From: Comamonas sp. BIGb0152
GTDB taxonomy: Bacteria; Pseudomonadota; Gammaproteobacteria; Burkholderiales; Burkholderiaceae_C
Assembly (NCBI RefSeq): GCF_024809975.1
Contig: NZ_JANUDY010000002.1
Coordinates: 124,001-188,000, forward strand
Reading direction: 5' to 3'
Length of the DNA: 64,000 bases
Shown: piece after piece, positions 36,138 to 44,290 of the stretch
How the letters are laid out: each line of letters begins with the position of its first letter
Numbering within the stretch: the stretch's first letter is position 1
Program-made: the position numbers and the translations under genes
Notes under the pieces: generated by a model
The model's database searches: none
The model's input: only the letters and a program-made list of their open reading frames with translations
What the model was told of the DNA's origin: nothing

Positions 36138-36184
36138 GATCAAAAACGCTGCGGCAGCTTGGGTGCCACAGCGCCTTGCAACGA

Positions 36185-36946
36185 TCAATTGCCGTAGGGA
36201 TCGAAGTCGAAGTACTTCTTGGCAATGGTGGCATAGGTGCCATTGCTGCGGATGGTCTTGATCGCTTCGTTGATCTGCTTTTTCAGGTCGCCCTGGTTTT
36301 TGCGCAGCGCAATGCCGATTCCGTCACCGTAGTACTTGGTCTCGTACTGGTCAGGGCCCTTGTAGCCATAGTCCGCACCTTCGGGCTTGCGCAGGAAGCC
36401 GCCATTGACTTCGACCTTGTCGGCCACGGTGCCATCCAGACGGCCGGATTTCACATCCAGGTAGACCTGGTCCTGGGCTTCGTAAGGCACGATGGTGGCG
36501 CCTGCGGGCTTGAGCTCGCCGTTGGCCCACTTCTCTTGGGTGGAGCCCTTGAGCACGCCAATCTTCAGGCCCTTGGCAGAAGCGGGGCCCTTGTATTCCA
36601 CGCTCTTCTTCAGCACCACGGCGCTGGGGGTCTTGTAGTAGCGGTCGCTGAAATCCACCACGCGGCGGCGCTCGTCGGTCATCGACATGGAGCTGACGAT
36701 CACGTCATACTTTTTGGCCTGCAGGCCGGGGATCATGCTGTCCCAGACCTGTTCGACAAACACGCACTTGCGTTTGATCTGCTCGCACACCGCCTTGGCG
36801 ATGTCCACATCAAAACCGGTGACTTCGCCCTGAGGCGTTTTGTAGGTAAACGGTTCGTAGGTCGGGTCGACCGCTACTTTCAGGTCTGCAGCAAATGCGG
36901 GGGCAGCGATAGCGGCCACAGCCAATGCGATCAAGGTTTTACGCAT
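36185..36946 (-). CDS. Lysine/arginine/ornithine-type amino acid-binding protein
   Basis: A 253-residue periplasmic binding protein of the polar amino acid family. Signal peptide MRKTLIALAVAAIAAPAFA, then the standard opening LKVAVDPTYEPFTYK. Ligand-site sequences include GFDVDIAKAVCEQIKRKC (disulfide-bonded Cys pair as in ArgT/HisJ), SSMSMTDERRRVVDFSDRYY and GVLKGSTQEKW. It feeds the two permeases and ATPase downstream. Specificity for cationic amino acids is inferred from similarity to ArgT. Confidence 0.94.
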   Translation of the reverse strand: MRKTLIALAVAAIAAPAFAADLKVAVDPTYEPFTYKTPQGEVTGFDVDIAKAVCEQIKRKCVFVEQVWDSMIPGLQAKKYDVIVSSMSMTDERRRVVDFSDRYYKTPSAVVLKKSVEYKGPASAKGLKIGVLKGSTQEKWANGELKPAGATIVPYEAQDQVYLDVKSGRLDGTVADKVEVNGGFLRKPEGADYGYKGPDQYETKYYGDGIGIALRKNQGDLKKQINEAIKTIRSNGTYATIAKKYFDFDPYGN

Positions 36947-37119
36947 AGTGAATCCTCGGATCCTAATGTTGATAAGGTGGCTAGCATGCTAGTGCTTTTG
37001 CTGCCCGCCGTCGGGGTCTAAAACAGCTTGTGGCGACCCGGCGACAGCTCGGTGCCGTGCTTTGAGGCAAAGCGGCGAGCTTGTGCGCATTATCACCAGC
37101 CTAAACGGCCGCCCGGCGC

Positions 37120-37147
37120 AAAAATCGACGTTGAAGCGTCAATTTTT
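37120..37147 (-). terminator. Intrinsic terminator
   Basis: Stem AAAAATCGACG (37120-37130) and CGTCAATTTTT (37137-37147), one mismatch, loop of 6, ending in a T-run on either strand. It closes the minus-strand gene at 37246. Confidence 0.65.
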
Positions 37148-37190
37148 ACGCCCTATCCAGGGAAACACTAATAAGTATGGGTTGTGACAG

Positions 37191-37220
37191 ACGTTTCGAT
37201 CATCTATTTTGTCGAAACGT
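37191..37220. repeat. Inverted repeat ACGTTTCGA / TCGAAACGT
   Basis: Perfect 9-base arms (37191-37199 and 37212-37220) with a 12-base AT-rich centre, 26 bases past the end of the gene at 37246. It has no T-run and looks more like a regulator-binding palindrome than a terminator. The gap 36947-37245 holds nothing else but the terminator next to it. Confidence 0.5.
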
Positions 37221-37245
37221 TTGTGCGGAAGACGTATACAGGTGC

Positions 37246-37725
37246 TTACTTCTTCCAGTAACCCGGGCGGATCAGCAGGCTGTGGACGCGGTAGGGCGCC
37301 TTTTCCTCGATGCCGATGTCCATCGGCACATAGGCCTTGTCACACTGCAGCAGATAGCTGGTGATGTAGGGCGTGGGGCTGGTCATCTGCGCGCCCACCT
37401 TGCAGCTGCCCACGCTTTGGTGCACATCGTTGAACACCTGCTTCATCTGGTCGGCCGTGACTTGCTTGTTGAAGTCTTCGGTGAATGTCTTGGAATCGGG
37501 TACAGCGGCCTTGCCTTCAAAGGCGGCCAGCAGTGCCTGGAAGCGCTGGGCCAGGGCTTTTTCAGCGGCCGGGTTGGGCGCTGGTGCCTGGGGGGCGGCT
37601 TCCGCGCTGGGCGCGGGGGCTGCAGCGGGCGCGGTGGCCGTGCCTGGGTTGTTCTGGGCTTGGGCGGCCAAAGCGGCGCAGGCCAGGGTGGTGGACAACA
37701 GGGCGTGGCGAGACATACGGTGCAT
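37246..37725 (-). CDS. Exported protein of unknown function with Ala/Pro-rich linker
   Basis: About 159 residues from the ATG at 37725: signal peptide (MSRHALLSTTLACAALAAQAQ), then a 25-residue Ala/Pro linker (ATAPAAAPAPSAEAAPQAPAP) and a domain of about 110 residues. That domain has a helical start (EKALAQRFQALLAAFEG) and a strand-rich end (YITSYLLQCDKAYVPMDIGI, PYRVHSLLIRPG), resembling DUF3887-like or ORF12-like domains found beside penicillin-recognising enzymes; this link is weak. Two cysteines (SCKVG, LQCDK) could pair. Confidence 0.7.
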   Translation of the reverse strand: MHRMSRHALLSTTLACAALAAQAQNNPGTATAPAAAPAPSAEAAPQAPAPNPAAEKALAQRFQALLAAFEGKAAVPDSKTFTEDFNKQVTADQMKQVFNDVHQSVGSCKVGAQMTSPTPYITSYLLQCDKAYVPMDIGIEEKAPYRVHSLLIRPGYWKK

Positions 37726-38119
37726 GCGGGTTTCCTTGGTGTGGTTTTGCATCCGGCCATCCTAGGCGCAGTGGGCGCGGCAGGCGTAACACTTGGTGTT
37801 CAGATGCAGGGGATGAAACAGGCATTGCGCGGGCGTTTTGCCGCCGACTCGCAATGCCAAAACCACCATCCGTACAGACTTCCGTACAGGCGGCTTGGGT
37901 GTTTACCGACTGTGCCGCAGCCCATGCGCTTGCTGCGCCATCCAATGCCTTAAGAGCCTCTGAGAATTAGCCTACATAGCTGCTGCATGCGTAGGCCCCA
38001 GGCGCCATGGGCGAGACAAGCGGCTACTGGGCGGCCTGCTTTCATGTTGGCGACCCGGTTTTTGCGCCGAAGCGGCTATGGTGTCGCGCAGTGAAACGCA
38101 ACCCCATAAGGAATTCGAG
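37726..38119. other. Intergenic region, no gene seen
   Basis: About 390 bases between a minus-strand and a plus-strand gene. It should carry both promoters. A direct repeat TCCGTACAG-ACT-TCCGTACAG (near 37869-37889) is the only notable feature and could be a regulator site. Open frames here are shadows. Confidence 0.4.
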
Positions 38120-39664
38120 ATGAACGGCGCACACAGTCTGGTCAAGACTTTGCTGGCAGCAGGTGTGGATACCTGCTTTGCCAACCCCGGCACCAGCGAG
38201 ATGCACTTTGTAGCAGCTTTGGACCAAATCCCGGGCATGCACTGCGTGCTGGGCCTGCAGGAGAACGTGGTGACCGGCATGGCCGATGGCTATTACCGCC
38301 TGGCACGCAAGCCCGCCTGTACCTTGCTGCACTGCGGCCCGGGCCTCGCCAATGGCCTGGCCAATTTGCACAATGCCCGCCGCGCACGCAGCGGCATCGT
38401 CAACATTGTGGGCGACCAGGCCACCTACCACCGCCCTTTTGATGCACCGCTGACGGCCGACACCGACGGCCTGGCCCGCACCGTCTCAGGCTGGGTGCAT
38501 ACCAGCACCCACAGCGCTGAGCTGGGCGAGGATGCAGCCATGGCGGTGCGCGCGGCATCGACCTTTCCCGGCCAGATTGCCAGCCTGATTTTGCCGGCCA
38601 ATGTCTCTTGGGACGAGGGCGGCGTGGTGGCGCAGCCGCTGCCCGTGCCTGCGCCGCCCGCAGTGGATGGCCATGCCATTGATGAAGTGGCAAAGGTGCT
38701 GCGCCAGGCGGGCGGCAAGGCCTTGATCCTGCTGTCCGGCGCAGCGGTGTTTGCGCCAGCGCAGGCGCTGGTGTGGCGGCTGGCGCAGGCCAGCGGGGCT
38801 GCGGTGCTGGCGGAGTACGGCGCCTCGCACCTGCAGCGCGGCAGGGGCCGCATGGCGCTGGAGCGCGTGCCCTATGGCATGGAGGCCGCCATCAAAACCC
38901 TGGCCCGGTTTGAGCACATCATCCTGGTGGGGGCCAAGCCGCCGGTGGGCTTTTTTGCCTACCCCGGCATGCCCTCCACCCAGTACCCGGCCAGCGCCCA
39001 GTTGCATGTGTTGACACGCCCCGAGCAAGAGCCGCTGGCCGCCCTGCAAGCGCTGGTGGATGCGCTGCAGGCACCGCAGGCGGCCATCCCCGATGCAGGC
39101 CCCCGGCCAGAAGCTGCGACCGGTGCGCCCACGCCCGAGGGCCTGGCCCGCACGGTGGCGGCGCTGATGCCCGAGGGGGCCATCATCTCGGACGAGAGCA
39201 TCTCCTACGGCCGGGGCTTTTACCCGCACACCCATGCGGCGCCGGCCCATGACTGGTTGCACCTGGCCGGCGGCGCCATTGGGGATGGCATGCCGGTCGC
39301 GACAGGCGCGGCCATTGGCGCGGGCAAACAGCGCCGGGTGATCAACCTGCAGGCCGATGGCTCTGCCATGTATTCGCTGCAATCGCTGTGGACGCAGGCG
39401 CGCGAGCAGCTGCCCGTCACCACCATCGTGCTGAACAACAGCCGCTACAACATCCTGATTGGCGAGTACAAGGGCGTGGGCGCCACCCCAGGTGCCACTG
39501 CCATGCAGATGCTGGACCTGGGCAACCCATCGATCGACTGGGTCAAGCTGGCAGAGGGCATGGGCGTGGAGGCCGCCCGGGCCACCAGCCTGGAGCAGTG
39601 CGCCAGCCTGATGAAAGCCAGCTTTGCGCAACCCGGCCCGTTTTTGATTGAGCTAATCATCTAA
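38120..39664 (+). CDS. Thiamine diphosphate-dependent enzyme (acetolactate synthase/benzoylformate decarboxylase-like)
   Basis: A 514-residue ThDP enzyme. The PYR domain opens NGAHSLVKTLLAAGVDTCFANPGTSEMHF and carries the catalytic Glu in LGLQENVVTGMADGY; the PP domain holds the ThDP-Mg motif LQADGSAMYSLQSLWTQ...LNNSRYN (GDG replaced by ADG, with the NN 26 residues on). The subgroup is usually labelled acetolactate synthase large subunit, but with no small subunit here and this motif it is more likely a 2-oxo acid decarboxylase or carboligase. Substrate unknown. AAGGA lies 8 bases before the start. Confidence 0.85.
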   Translation: MNGAHSLVKTLLAAGVDTCFANPGTSEMHFVAALDQIPGMHCVLGLQENVVTGMADGYYRLARKPACTLLHCGPGLANGLANLHNARRARSGIVNIVGDQATYHRPFDAPLTADTDGLARTVSGWVHTSTHSAELGEDAAMAVRAASTFPGQIASLILPANVSWDEGGVVAQPLPVPAPPAVDGHAIDEVAKVLRQAGGKALILLSGAAVFAPAQALVWRLAQASGAAVLAEYGASHLQRGRGRMALERVPYGMEAAIKTLARFEHIILVGAKPPVGFFAYPGMPSTQYPASAQLHVLTRPEQEPLAALQALVDALQAPQAAIPDAGPRPEAATGAPTPEGLARTVAALMPEGAIISDESISYGRGFYPHTHAAPAHDWLHLAGGAIGDGMPVATGAAIGAGKQRRVINLQADGSAMYSLQSLWTQAREQLPVTTIVLNNSRYNILIGEYKGVGATPGATAMQMLDLGNPSIDWVKLAEGMGVEAARATSLEQCASLMKASFAQPGPFLIELII

Positions 39665-39713
39665 TAGATTCTTCAGCTACTCAGCAGGAACTCACCTACA
39701 CTTCTGCCTCACC

Positions 39714-40139
39714 ATGCTCCAACGCCTGCGCAGCCGCCCCCGCTTTTCCGCCCTGATCACGGCGGTTTTTGCGTTGCTGCTGCTGGTGGCATCGCTGGCA
39801 GGCGTGCAGGTACGGGTGCTGGCCCAGCCCATTGCGGCCGCACTGGCGGCCGATGTCTGCAGCGTCAATGCCCCAGCGCTGGATCTGGCACTGGCCCATG
39901 CGGACCATGCAACCTCGGACGATCTTGCTCCCGAGGGCAGTGACAGCCATGCCGGCCATGCGGCACACGGTGCGGATTGCGTGCTGTGTATTGCGATGGC
40001 GCTGCCCCAGGCGTTTGCCGCCGATGTGCACCGGCCTGCGGCGCCCGCCTTCCGCCAGCAGTGGCAGGCGCAGGCTGCGCACACCCCCCAAGCGCCGGGC
40101 GCGCCGCTGCCCGCGCGCGGCCCACCACAGCTTGCCTAG
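39714..40139 (+). CDS. DUF2946 family protein (copper-linked)
   Basis: A 141-residue small exported or membrane-anchored protein. An N-terminal hydrophobic helix (LITAVFALLLLVASLAGVQV) is followed by a His-rich stretch (HADHATSDD...SHAGHAAHGADCVLC) with a CxxC pair, the DUF2946 pattern. Such genes commonly stand beside TonB copper receptors and are thought to help copper handling. It precedes the receptor gene by 262 bases on the same strand; that gap has no gene. The tail is Pro/Ala-rich. Confidence 0.75.
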   Translation: MLQRLRSRPRFSALITAVFALLLLVASLAGVQVRVLAQPIAAALAADVCSVNAPALDLALAHADHATSDDLAPEGSDSHAGHAAHGADCVLCIAMALPQAFAADVHRPAAPAFRQQWQAQAAHTPQAPGAPLPARGPPQLA

Positions 40140-40401
40140 CGCAATCTTGCCGCAGTGATCCTGCTTGCCACTCCCCGCGCACGTTGATGCGCTGAGGGCG
40201 GCCGTGCATCGCCTGCGGCCCATGGGCCTGGTAGTTTTTGCCTTCTCACGCCTTGCTTGGCTGCCTTGTGTGGCTCAGGGGCTGGGGCATGGCTGCGGGT
40301 GCCCGCCTTGGTGCAAGCGCCGCTGCGATGCATGCCGCGCTGTGCCGCCTCTTTTAAGCGCAAGCCGCCGCACGATGCGGGGCTTGCTGCGAGAGACATT
40401 G

Positions 40402-42585
40402 ATGACTTCTTCCTTCTTAGCGGCAGCGCCTGCGTTGCGCCTGCCTGCCGTGCCGCGTGCCCGGCGACAGCGACCGCAGGCGGCGCTCTCCGTCCTGGTA
40501 CTGGCCACCACCTCGGCCTGGGCGCAAACACCAAGCGCTTCGGATATGCCCCCCTACACCCCTGCGGAAATCAGCTTGCAAGAAACCGTGGTGACGGCCG
40601 TGCATGAGCATTCGCCATTGCAGGTGGTGGCCGATCCCAAGCAGCCGCGCCAACCGGTGCCGGCGAGTGACGCGGCCGACTACCTCAAAAGCATTCCGGG
40701 CTTTTCGGCGATCCGCAGTGGCGGTTCCAACAGCGACCCGGTGTTCCGGGGCCAGTTTGGTTCGCGCCTGCCGATCCTCAGCAACGGCCAAACCTTGTTG
40801 GGCGCATGCCCGGCGCGCATGGATTCGCCCAGTTCCTATATCTCGCCGGAGACCTACGATGTGCTGACGGTGGTCAAGGGCCCGCAGACGGTGATCTGGG
40901 GGCCGGGTGCATCGGCTGGCGTGGTGCGTTTTGACCGTGAGCGGCCGGCGCTGGACAGCGGCCAGGTACGCCTATCTGCCAGTTTGCAAGGCGGCACAGC
41001 AGCGCGCAGTGACCAGAACATCGACCTGCTGGCTGGCAACGCTGAGTATTACCTGCGCCTGACCGCCAACCACTCGCAAAGCAAGGACTACCGCGATGGC
41101 GATGGCCAGCGCGTGCCTTCGCACTGGGACAAATGGAACACCGATGTGGCCTTTGGCTGGACGCCCGATGCCAACACCTGGCTGGAGCTGAGTGCCGGCC
41201 AGGGCGACGGCGAGGCGCGCTACGGCGGGCGCGGCATGGACGGGACCCAGTTCAAACGCGAAAGCTATGGCCTGCGGCTGGAAAAAAAGAACCTGAGCGA
41301 GCGCTGGACCAAGCTCGAAGCGCAGCTGTACTACAACCGCGCCGACCATGTGATGGACAACTTCAGCCTGCGCCCCTTTGTGCCGGAAGGGGGCATGTCC
41401 ATGCCCATGGCCGCCAATGTGCGGCGCACCACCACCGGCATGCGGGTGGCAAGCACCTGGCAGCTGGGCCCGCATACCGAAGCGGTGCTGGGCGTGGATG
41501 CGATGGACAGCCCGCACGACAGCCGATCGGGCACGCCCATGCAGTCCTACCGCAGCAAGGACTGGGCGCGGGATGCCAAGTTCAGCAACCAGGGCTTGTT
41601 TGCGCAGGCCACGCAGCATTTGGGTAGTGAAGACAAGCTGGTGGCCGGCCTGCGGCTGGACCGCGCCCAGGCCTGGCGCTACCCCAGCAAAAGCGGTATG
41701 GGTGGTATGGGCGGCATGGATGGGATGGGCGATATGGGTGGCATGGCGGGCATGCAGGCCATGGGCGCTATGGATGGCGGCATGCCCGCCACCGCGCGCA
41801 ACCACCGTGAGCGCCGTGCCTTGCCCAGTGGTTTTCTGCGCTGGGAGCGCGCCCGCGCCGATGGCAGCACCGTGTATGCCGGCCTTGGCCATGTGCAGCG
41901 TTTTCCGGATTACTGGGAGCTGATATCGCCCAGCAACAGCGCGGCAGACCAAGGCGATGCCTTTAACCGCCTGCAGCCCGAGAAAACCACCCAGCTCGAT
42001 GTGGGTGCCAGCTGGAAGGGCGCGGACTGGCAGCTGTGGACCTCCGCCTATGTCGGCCAGGTGCAGGACTACCTGCTGTTTGACTACGCCGGCATGGCCT
42101 CCAACGTGCGCAATGTGCAGGCGCGCACTGCTGGTGCAGAGTTGGGTGGCAGTTATCAAGTGGCCACCGGCTTGACCGCCCAGGCCACCTTGGCCTACAG
42201 CTGGGCGCGCAACCGCAGCGATGGCAAGCCACTGCCGCAGGTGCCGCCGCTCGAAGCCAAGCTGGGCCTGGACTACCGGCAAGGCCCCTGGAGCGCCGGC
42301 GCGCTGTGGCGCCTGGTCGCCGCCCAGCACCGCTATGCCATAGGCCAGGGCAATGTCGTGGGCCAGGATCTGGGGGCAAGCGCGGGCTTTGGTGTGCTGT
42401 CGCTCAATGCCGGCTACAAGATCAGCGAGCAGCTGCGCCTGACTGCTGGCATCGACAACGTCTTCAACAAGACCTATGCCGAGCACCTGAACCTGGCGGG
42501 CAATGCCGGCTTTGGCTTCCCCGGTGGGGTGCGCATCCATGAGCCGGGTCGCACCCTGTGGCTGCGGGGGGACATGAAGTTCTGA
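40402..42585 (+). CDS. TonB-dependent copper receptor (OprC/NosA-like)
   Basis: A 727-residue outer-membrane receptor of the copper group. The plug has ETVVTAVHEHSPLQVVADPKQPRQPVPASD, LPILSNGQTLLGACPARMDSPSSYISPETYD and the VVKGPQTVIWGPGASAGVVRFDRE block, characteristic of TonB-copper receptors. Residues about 433-461 form a Met-rich loop with 10 methionines in 29 residues, placed between barrel strands, probably on the cell surface and able to bind Cu(I). The C-terminus ends in Phe (WLRGDMKF). The start at 40402 follows GAGAGA weakly; an open frame to 40165 is not credible because it has no signal. Part of a copper group with DUF2946 before and a CopD-like protein after. Confidence 0.92.
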   Translation: MTSSFLAAAPALRLPAVPRARRQRPQAALSVLVLATTSAWAQTPSASDMPPYTPAEISLQETVVTAVHEHSPLQVVADPKQPRQPVPASDAADYLKSIPGFSAIRSGGSNSDPVFRGQFGSRLPILSNGQTLLGACPARMDSPSSYISPETYDVLTVVKGPQTVIWGPGASAGVVRFDRERPALDSGQVRLSASLQGGTAARSDQNIDLLAGNAEYYLRLTANHSQSKDYRDGDGQRVPSHWDKWNTDVAFGWTPDANTWLELSAGQGDGEARYGGRGMDGTQFKRESYGLRLEKKNLSERWTKLEAQLYYNRADHVMDNFSLRPFVPEGGMSMPMAANVRRTTTGMRVASTWQLGPHTEAVLGVDAMDSPHDSRSGTPMQSYRSKDWARDAKFSNQGLFAQATQHLGSEDKLVAGLRLDRAQAWRYPSKSGMGGMGGMDGMGDMGGMAGMQAMGAMDGGMPATARNHRERRALPSGFLRWERARADGSTVYAGLGHVQRFPDYWELISPSNSAADQGDAFNRLQPEKTTQLDVGASWKGADWQLWTSAYVGQVQDYLLFDYAGMASNVRNVQARTAGAELGGSYQVATGLTAQATLAYSWARNRSDGKPLPQVPPLEAKLGLDYRQGPWSAGALWRLVAAQHRYAIGQGNVVGQDLGASAGFGVLSLNAGYKISEQLRLTAGIDNVFNKTYAEHLNLAGNAGFGFPGGVRIHEPGRTLWLRGDMKF

Positions 42586-42594
42586 TGCGGGCCC

Positions 42595-42627
42595 GCGCCG
42601 CTGCCGTGCAGGAGCCGGTAGCGGCGC
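42595..42627. terminator. Hairpin between convergent copper genes
   Basis: Stem GCGCCGCT/AGCGGCGC with a 17-base loop, no strong T-run. It lies between the copper receptor and the convergent CopD-like gene, so it may end both transcripts. Confidence 0.45.
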
Positions 42628-42642
42628 TGTGGACTGGAACGT

Positions 42643-43125
42643 TCAGAGCGGGACGCGCAGAAAAAGCACGATCACCGTTCCCAATGCCAGGTTCAGCGCC
42701 ACCAGCTGGCGAATCTGGCCCAGGGCCTTGCCGCCTGCGGGCCAGTCCTTGGCATTGACGGCGCGGTCCAGCCGCTTGAACAGCGCAAAGCGGATATGGC
42801 CAAACACGGCCATCATCGCCAGGCCCAACACGGCCATCACCATCCAGGACACGGGCATGCTGAACTTGGCCCCCGCCTGCGCGGCCATCTGGTGGACCAG
42901 GCCCATCATGCCGATGCCCGACAGCAGCACGGCAGCGATGATGACCAGCACCACGGCAAAAAAGCGCCCCAGCACATCGCGCATCAGCACCAGGCGCTGG
43001 GGTGGTTCGAGCTGCTGCAGCGCAGGGCGCAGAAAGAAATGCGCAAAGGCCATGCCGCCCAGCCAGACGATGATGGCGAGCAGGTGCACGGTTTTGAGAA
43101 TGATGTAGAGCATCGGGGGAGCCAT
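42643..43125 (-). CDS. CopD/HemJ-like four-helix membrane protein
   Basis: A 160-residue inner-membrane protein with four predicted helices. The first, YIILKTVHLLAIIVWLGGMAFAHFFL, carries the His and the WLGG pattern common to CopD-family copper proteins and to DUF2269/HemJ-like proteins; the third has a further His region (GMMGLVHQMAAQ). Placed convergent to the TonB copper receptor, it probably shares in copper passage or resistance. A heme-related role (HemJ-type) cannot be ruled out. Confidence 0.7.
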   Translation of the reverse strand: MAPPMLYIILKTVHLLAIIVWLGGMAFAHFFLRPALQQLEPPQRLVLMRDVLGRFFAVVLVIIAAVLLSGIGMMGLVHQMAAQAGAKFSMPVSWMVMAVLGLAMMAVFGHIRFALFKRLDRAVNAKDWPAGGKALGQIRQLVALNLALGTVIVLFLRVPL

Positions 43126-43190
43126 GTTGTGGTGTGGGGGTGCGCTATGGTAAGCGGCAACCCGCCCTTGGCGCGGGATACTTGTCTGCC

Positions 43191-43688
43191 TTAGAAAATA
43201 CCCATAGCCAAACCAGCGGCCAGGGCTTCGCCCAGCGCATGGCAGCGCTGCAAGTCGTCCGCCCCAATCTTTTTGGTCGCGGCAATGGCCTCAGGCGTTT
43301 GGGCGTGGGTGCAGACAATGAGCGGCTCGGCGATGGCTTTGAGCCGCCAGCCCGTCGCAATGCGGGCCATCTGGCGCGCGGCGTTGCTGCCATCGCTGCC
43401 GGCGCAGACCAGGCTGGCATAGGGGCGGCCCTGGATGCGGTCGAGCGCCGGGTAGTAGCAGCGGTCAAAAAAGTCCTTCATCAGCCCGCTCATGGCCGCC
43501 AGGTTTTCGGGGCAGGCAAACAGGTAGGCGCTGGCGGCCAGCACGTCGGCAGGCCCGGCATCGGGCGCGCGCAGCAGGCGTACGTCCACGCCCGCCTGGC
43601 TGGCGGCACCAGCGCGCGCGGCCTCAGCCATCTGGCGGCTGCCATCCGTGTGGCTGTGATAGACGATGAGCAGTTGCGGGCACTCCAT
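43191..43688 (-). CDS. Flavodoxin-fold NADPH-dependent FMN reductase-like protein
   Basis: About 165 residues from the ATG at 43688 (176 if the start is 43721). The FMN-binding loop is VYHSHTDGSRQMAEA, near the start, followed by AYLFACPENLAAMSGLMKDFFDRCYYP, the isoalloxazine-contacting loop. The fold and size fit flavodoxin/WrbA-type quinone reductases. It lies next to the CopD-like gene. Function beyond flavin-dependent reduction is not known. Confidence 0.82.
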   Translation of the reverse strand: MECPQLLIVYHSHTDGSRQMAEAARAGAASQAGVDVRLLRAPDAGPADVLAASAYLFACPENLAAMSGLMKDFFDRCYYPALDRIQGRPYASLVCAGSDGSNAARQMARIATGWRLKAIAEPLIVCTHAQTPEAIAATKKIGADDLQRCHALGEALAAGLAMGIF

Positions 43689-43807
43689 GGCCGCCAGCAT
43701 AGCGGCAAAGGCCGCTGTCATGTGCAGGACGCGCGCTCAGGTTTTGGGCGGCGCTGCGTGCTAGATTGGCCCATTCCCCAAAAGCCAAGCCCCTGAGGCA
43801 TACGACC

Positions 43808-44233
43808 ATGAACGATCTGTTTGAGCGCATCGCTGCCAGCTTTAATGCCCAGGGCTTGATGCAGACTTTGGGCGCCAGCCTGCTGTCGGTGGCACCGGGC
43901 GAGGTGCAGATTGCACTGCCTTTTCAAAAGTCGCTGTCCCAACAGCATGGTTTTTTGCATGCCGGCGCGGTGAGCAGCGTGGTCGACAGCGCTGCCGGCT
44001 ATGCGGCGCTGACGGTGGCAGCCGAGGGCTATGAGGTGGTGACGGCCGAGTTCAAGATCAACCTGATGCGCCCGGCCATTGGCGAGCGCTTTGTGGCCAT
44101 TGGCAAGGTCGTCAATGCCGGCAAGCTGCTGACGGTGTGCAGCGGCGAGGTGCTGGCCTATGGCGCGGATGCGGCAGTGCCACCGAAGGTGGTGGCGCTG
44201 CTGCAGGCGACGATTGTGAATGTGAAGTACTGA
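43808..44233 (+). CDS. PaaI-family thioesterase
   Basis: A 141-residue hotdog-fold thioesterase. The family signature is QQHGFLHAGAVSSVVDSAAGYAAL, containing HGG-like and the catalytic Asp/Asn area, and the ending strands VTAEFKINLMRPAIGERFVAIGKVV. The enzyme would release CoA from acyl-CoA, perhaps aromatic or hydroxyphenylacetyl-CoA. The ATG at 43808 fits the fold; the frame is open to 43766. It is followed by a convergent crotonase gene. Confidence 0.88.
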   Translation: MNDLFERIAASFNAQGLMQTLGASLLSVAPGEVQIALPFQKSLSQQHGFLHAGAVSSVVDSAAGYAALTVAAEGYEVVTAEFKINLMRPAIGERFVAIGKVVNAGKLLTVCSGEVLAYGADAAVPPKVVALLQATIVNVKY

Positions 44234-44246
44234 AGCGAATTACCCG

Positions 44247-44272
44247 CCAGCAACGCCTTGGCTGTTTGCTGG
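44247..44272. terminator. Hairpin between convergent thioesterase and crotonase genes
   Basis: Stem CCAGCAA/TTGCTGG with a 12-base loop; no T-run. Possible two-way terminator. Confidence 0.4.
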
Positions 44273-44290
44273 TGCGGCGTCAGACTGCGC

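Noticed and set aside
41698-41784. ATGGG(C/T) repeats as a minisatellite or CRISPR-like repeat
   Set aside because: They encode the Met/Gly-rich loop of the copper receptor in frame; there are no spacers.
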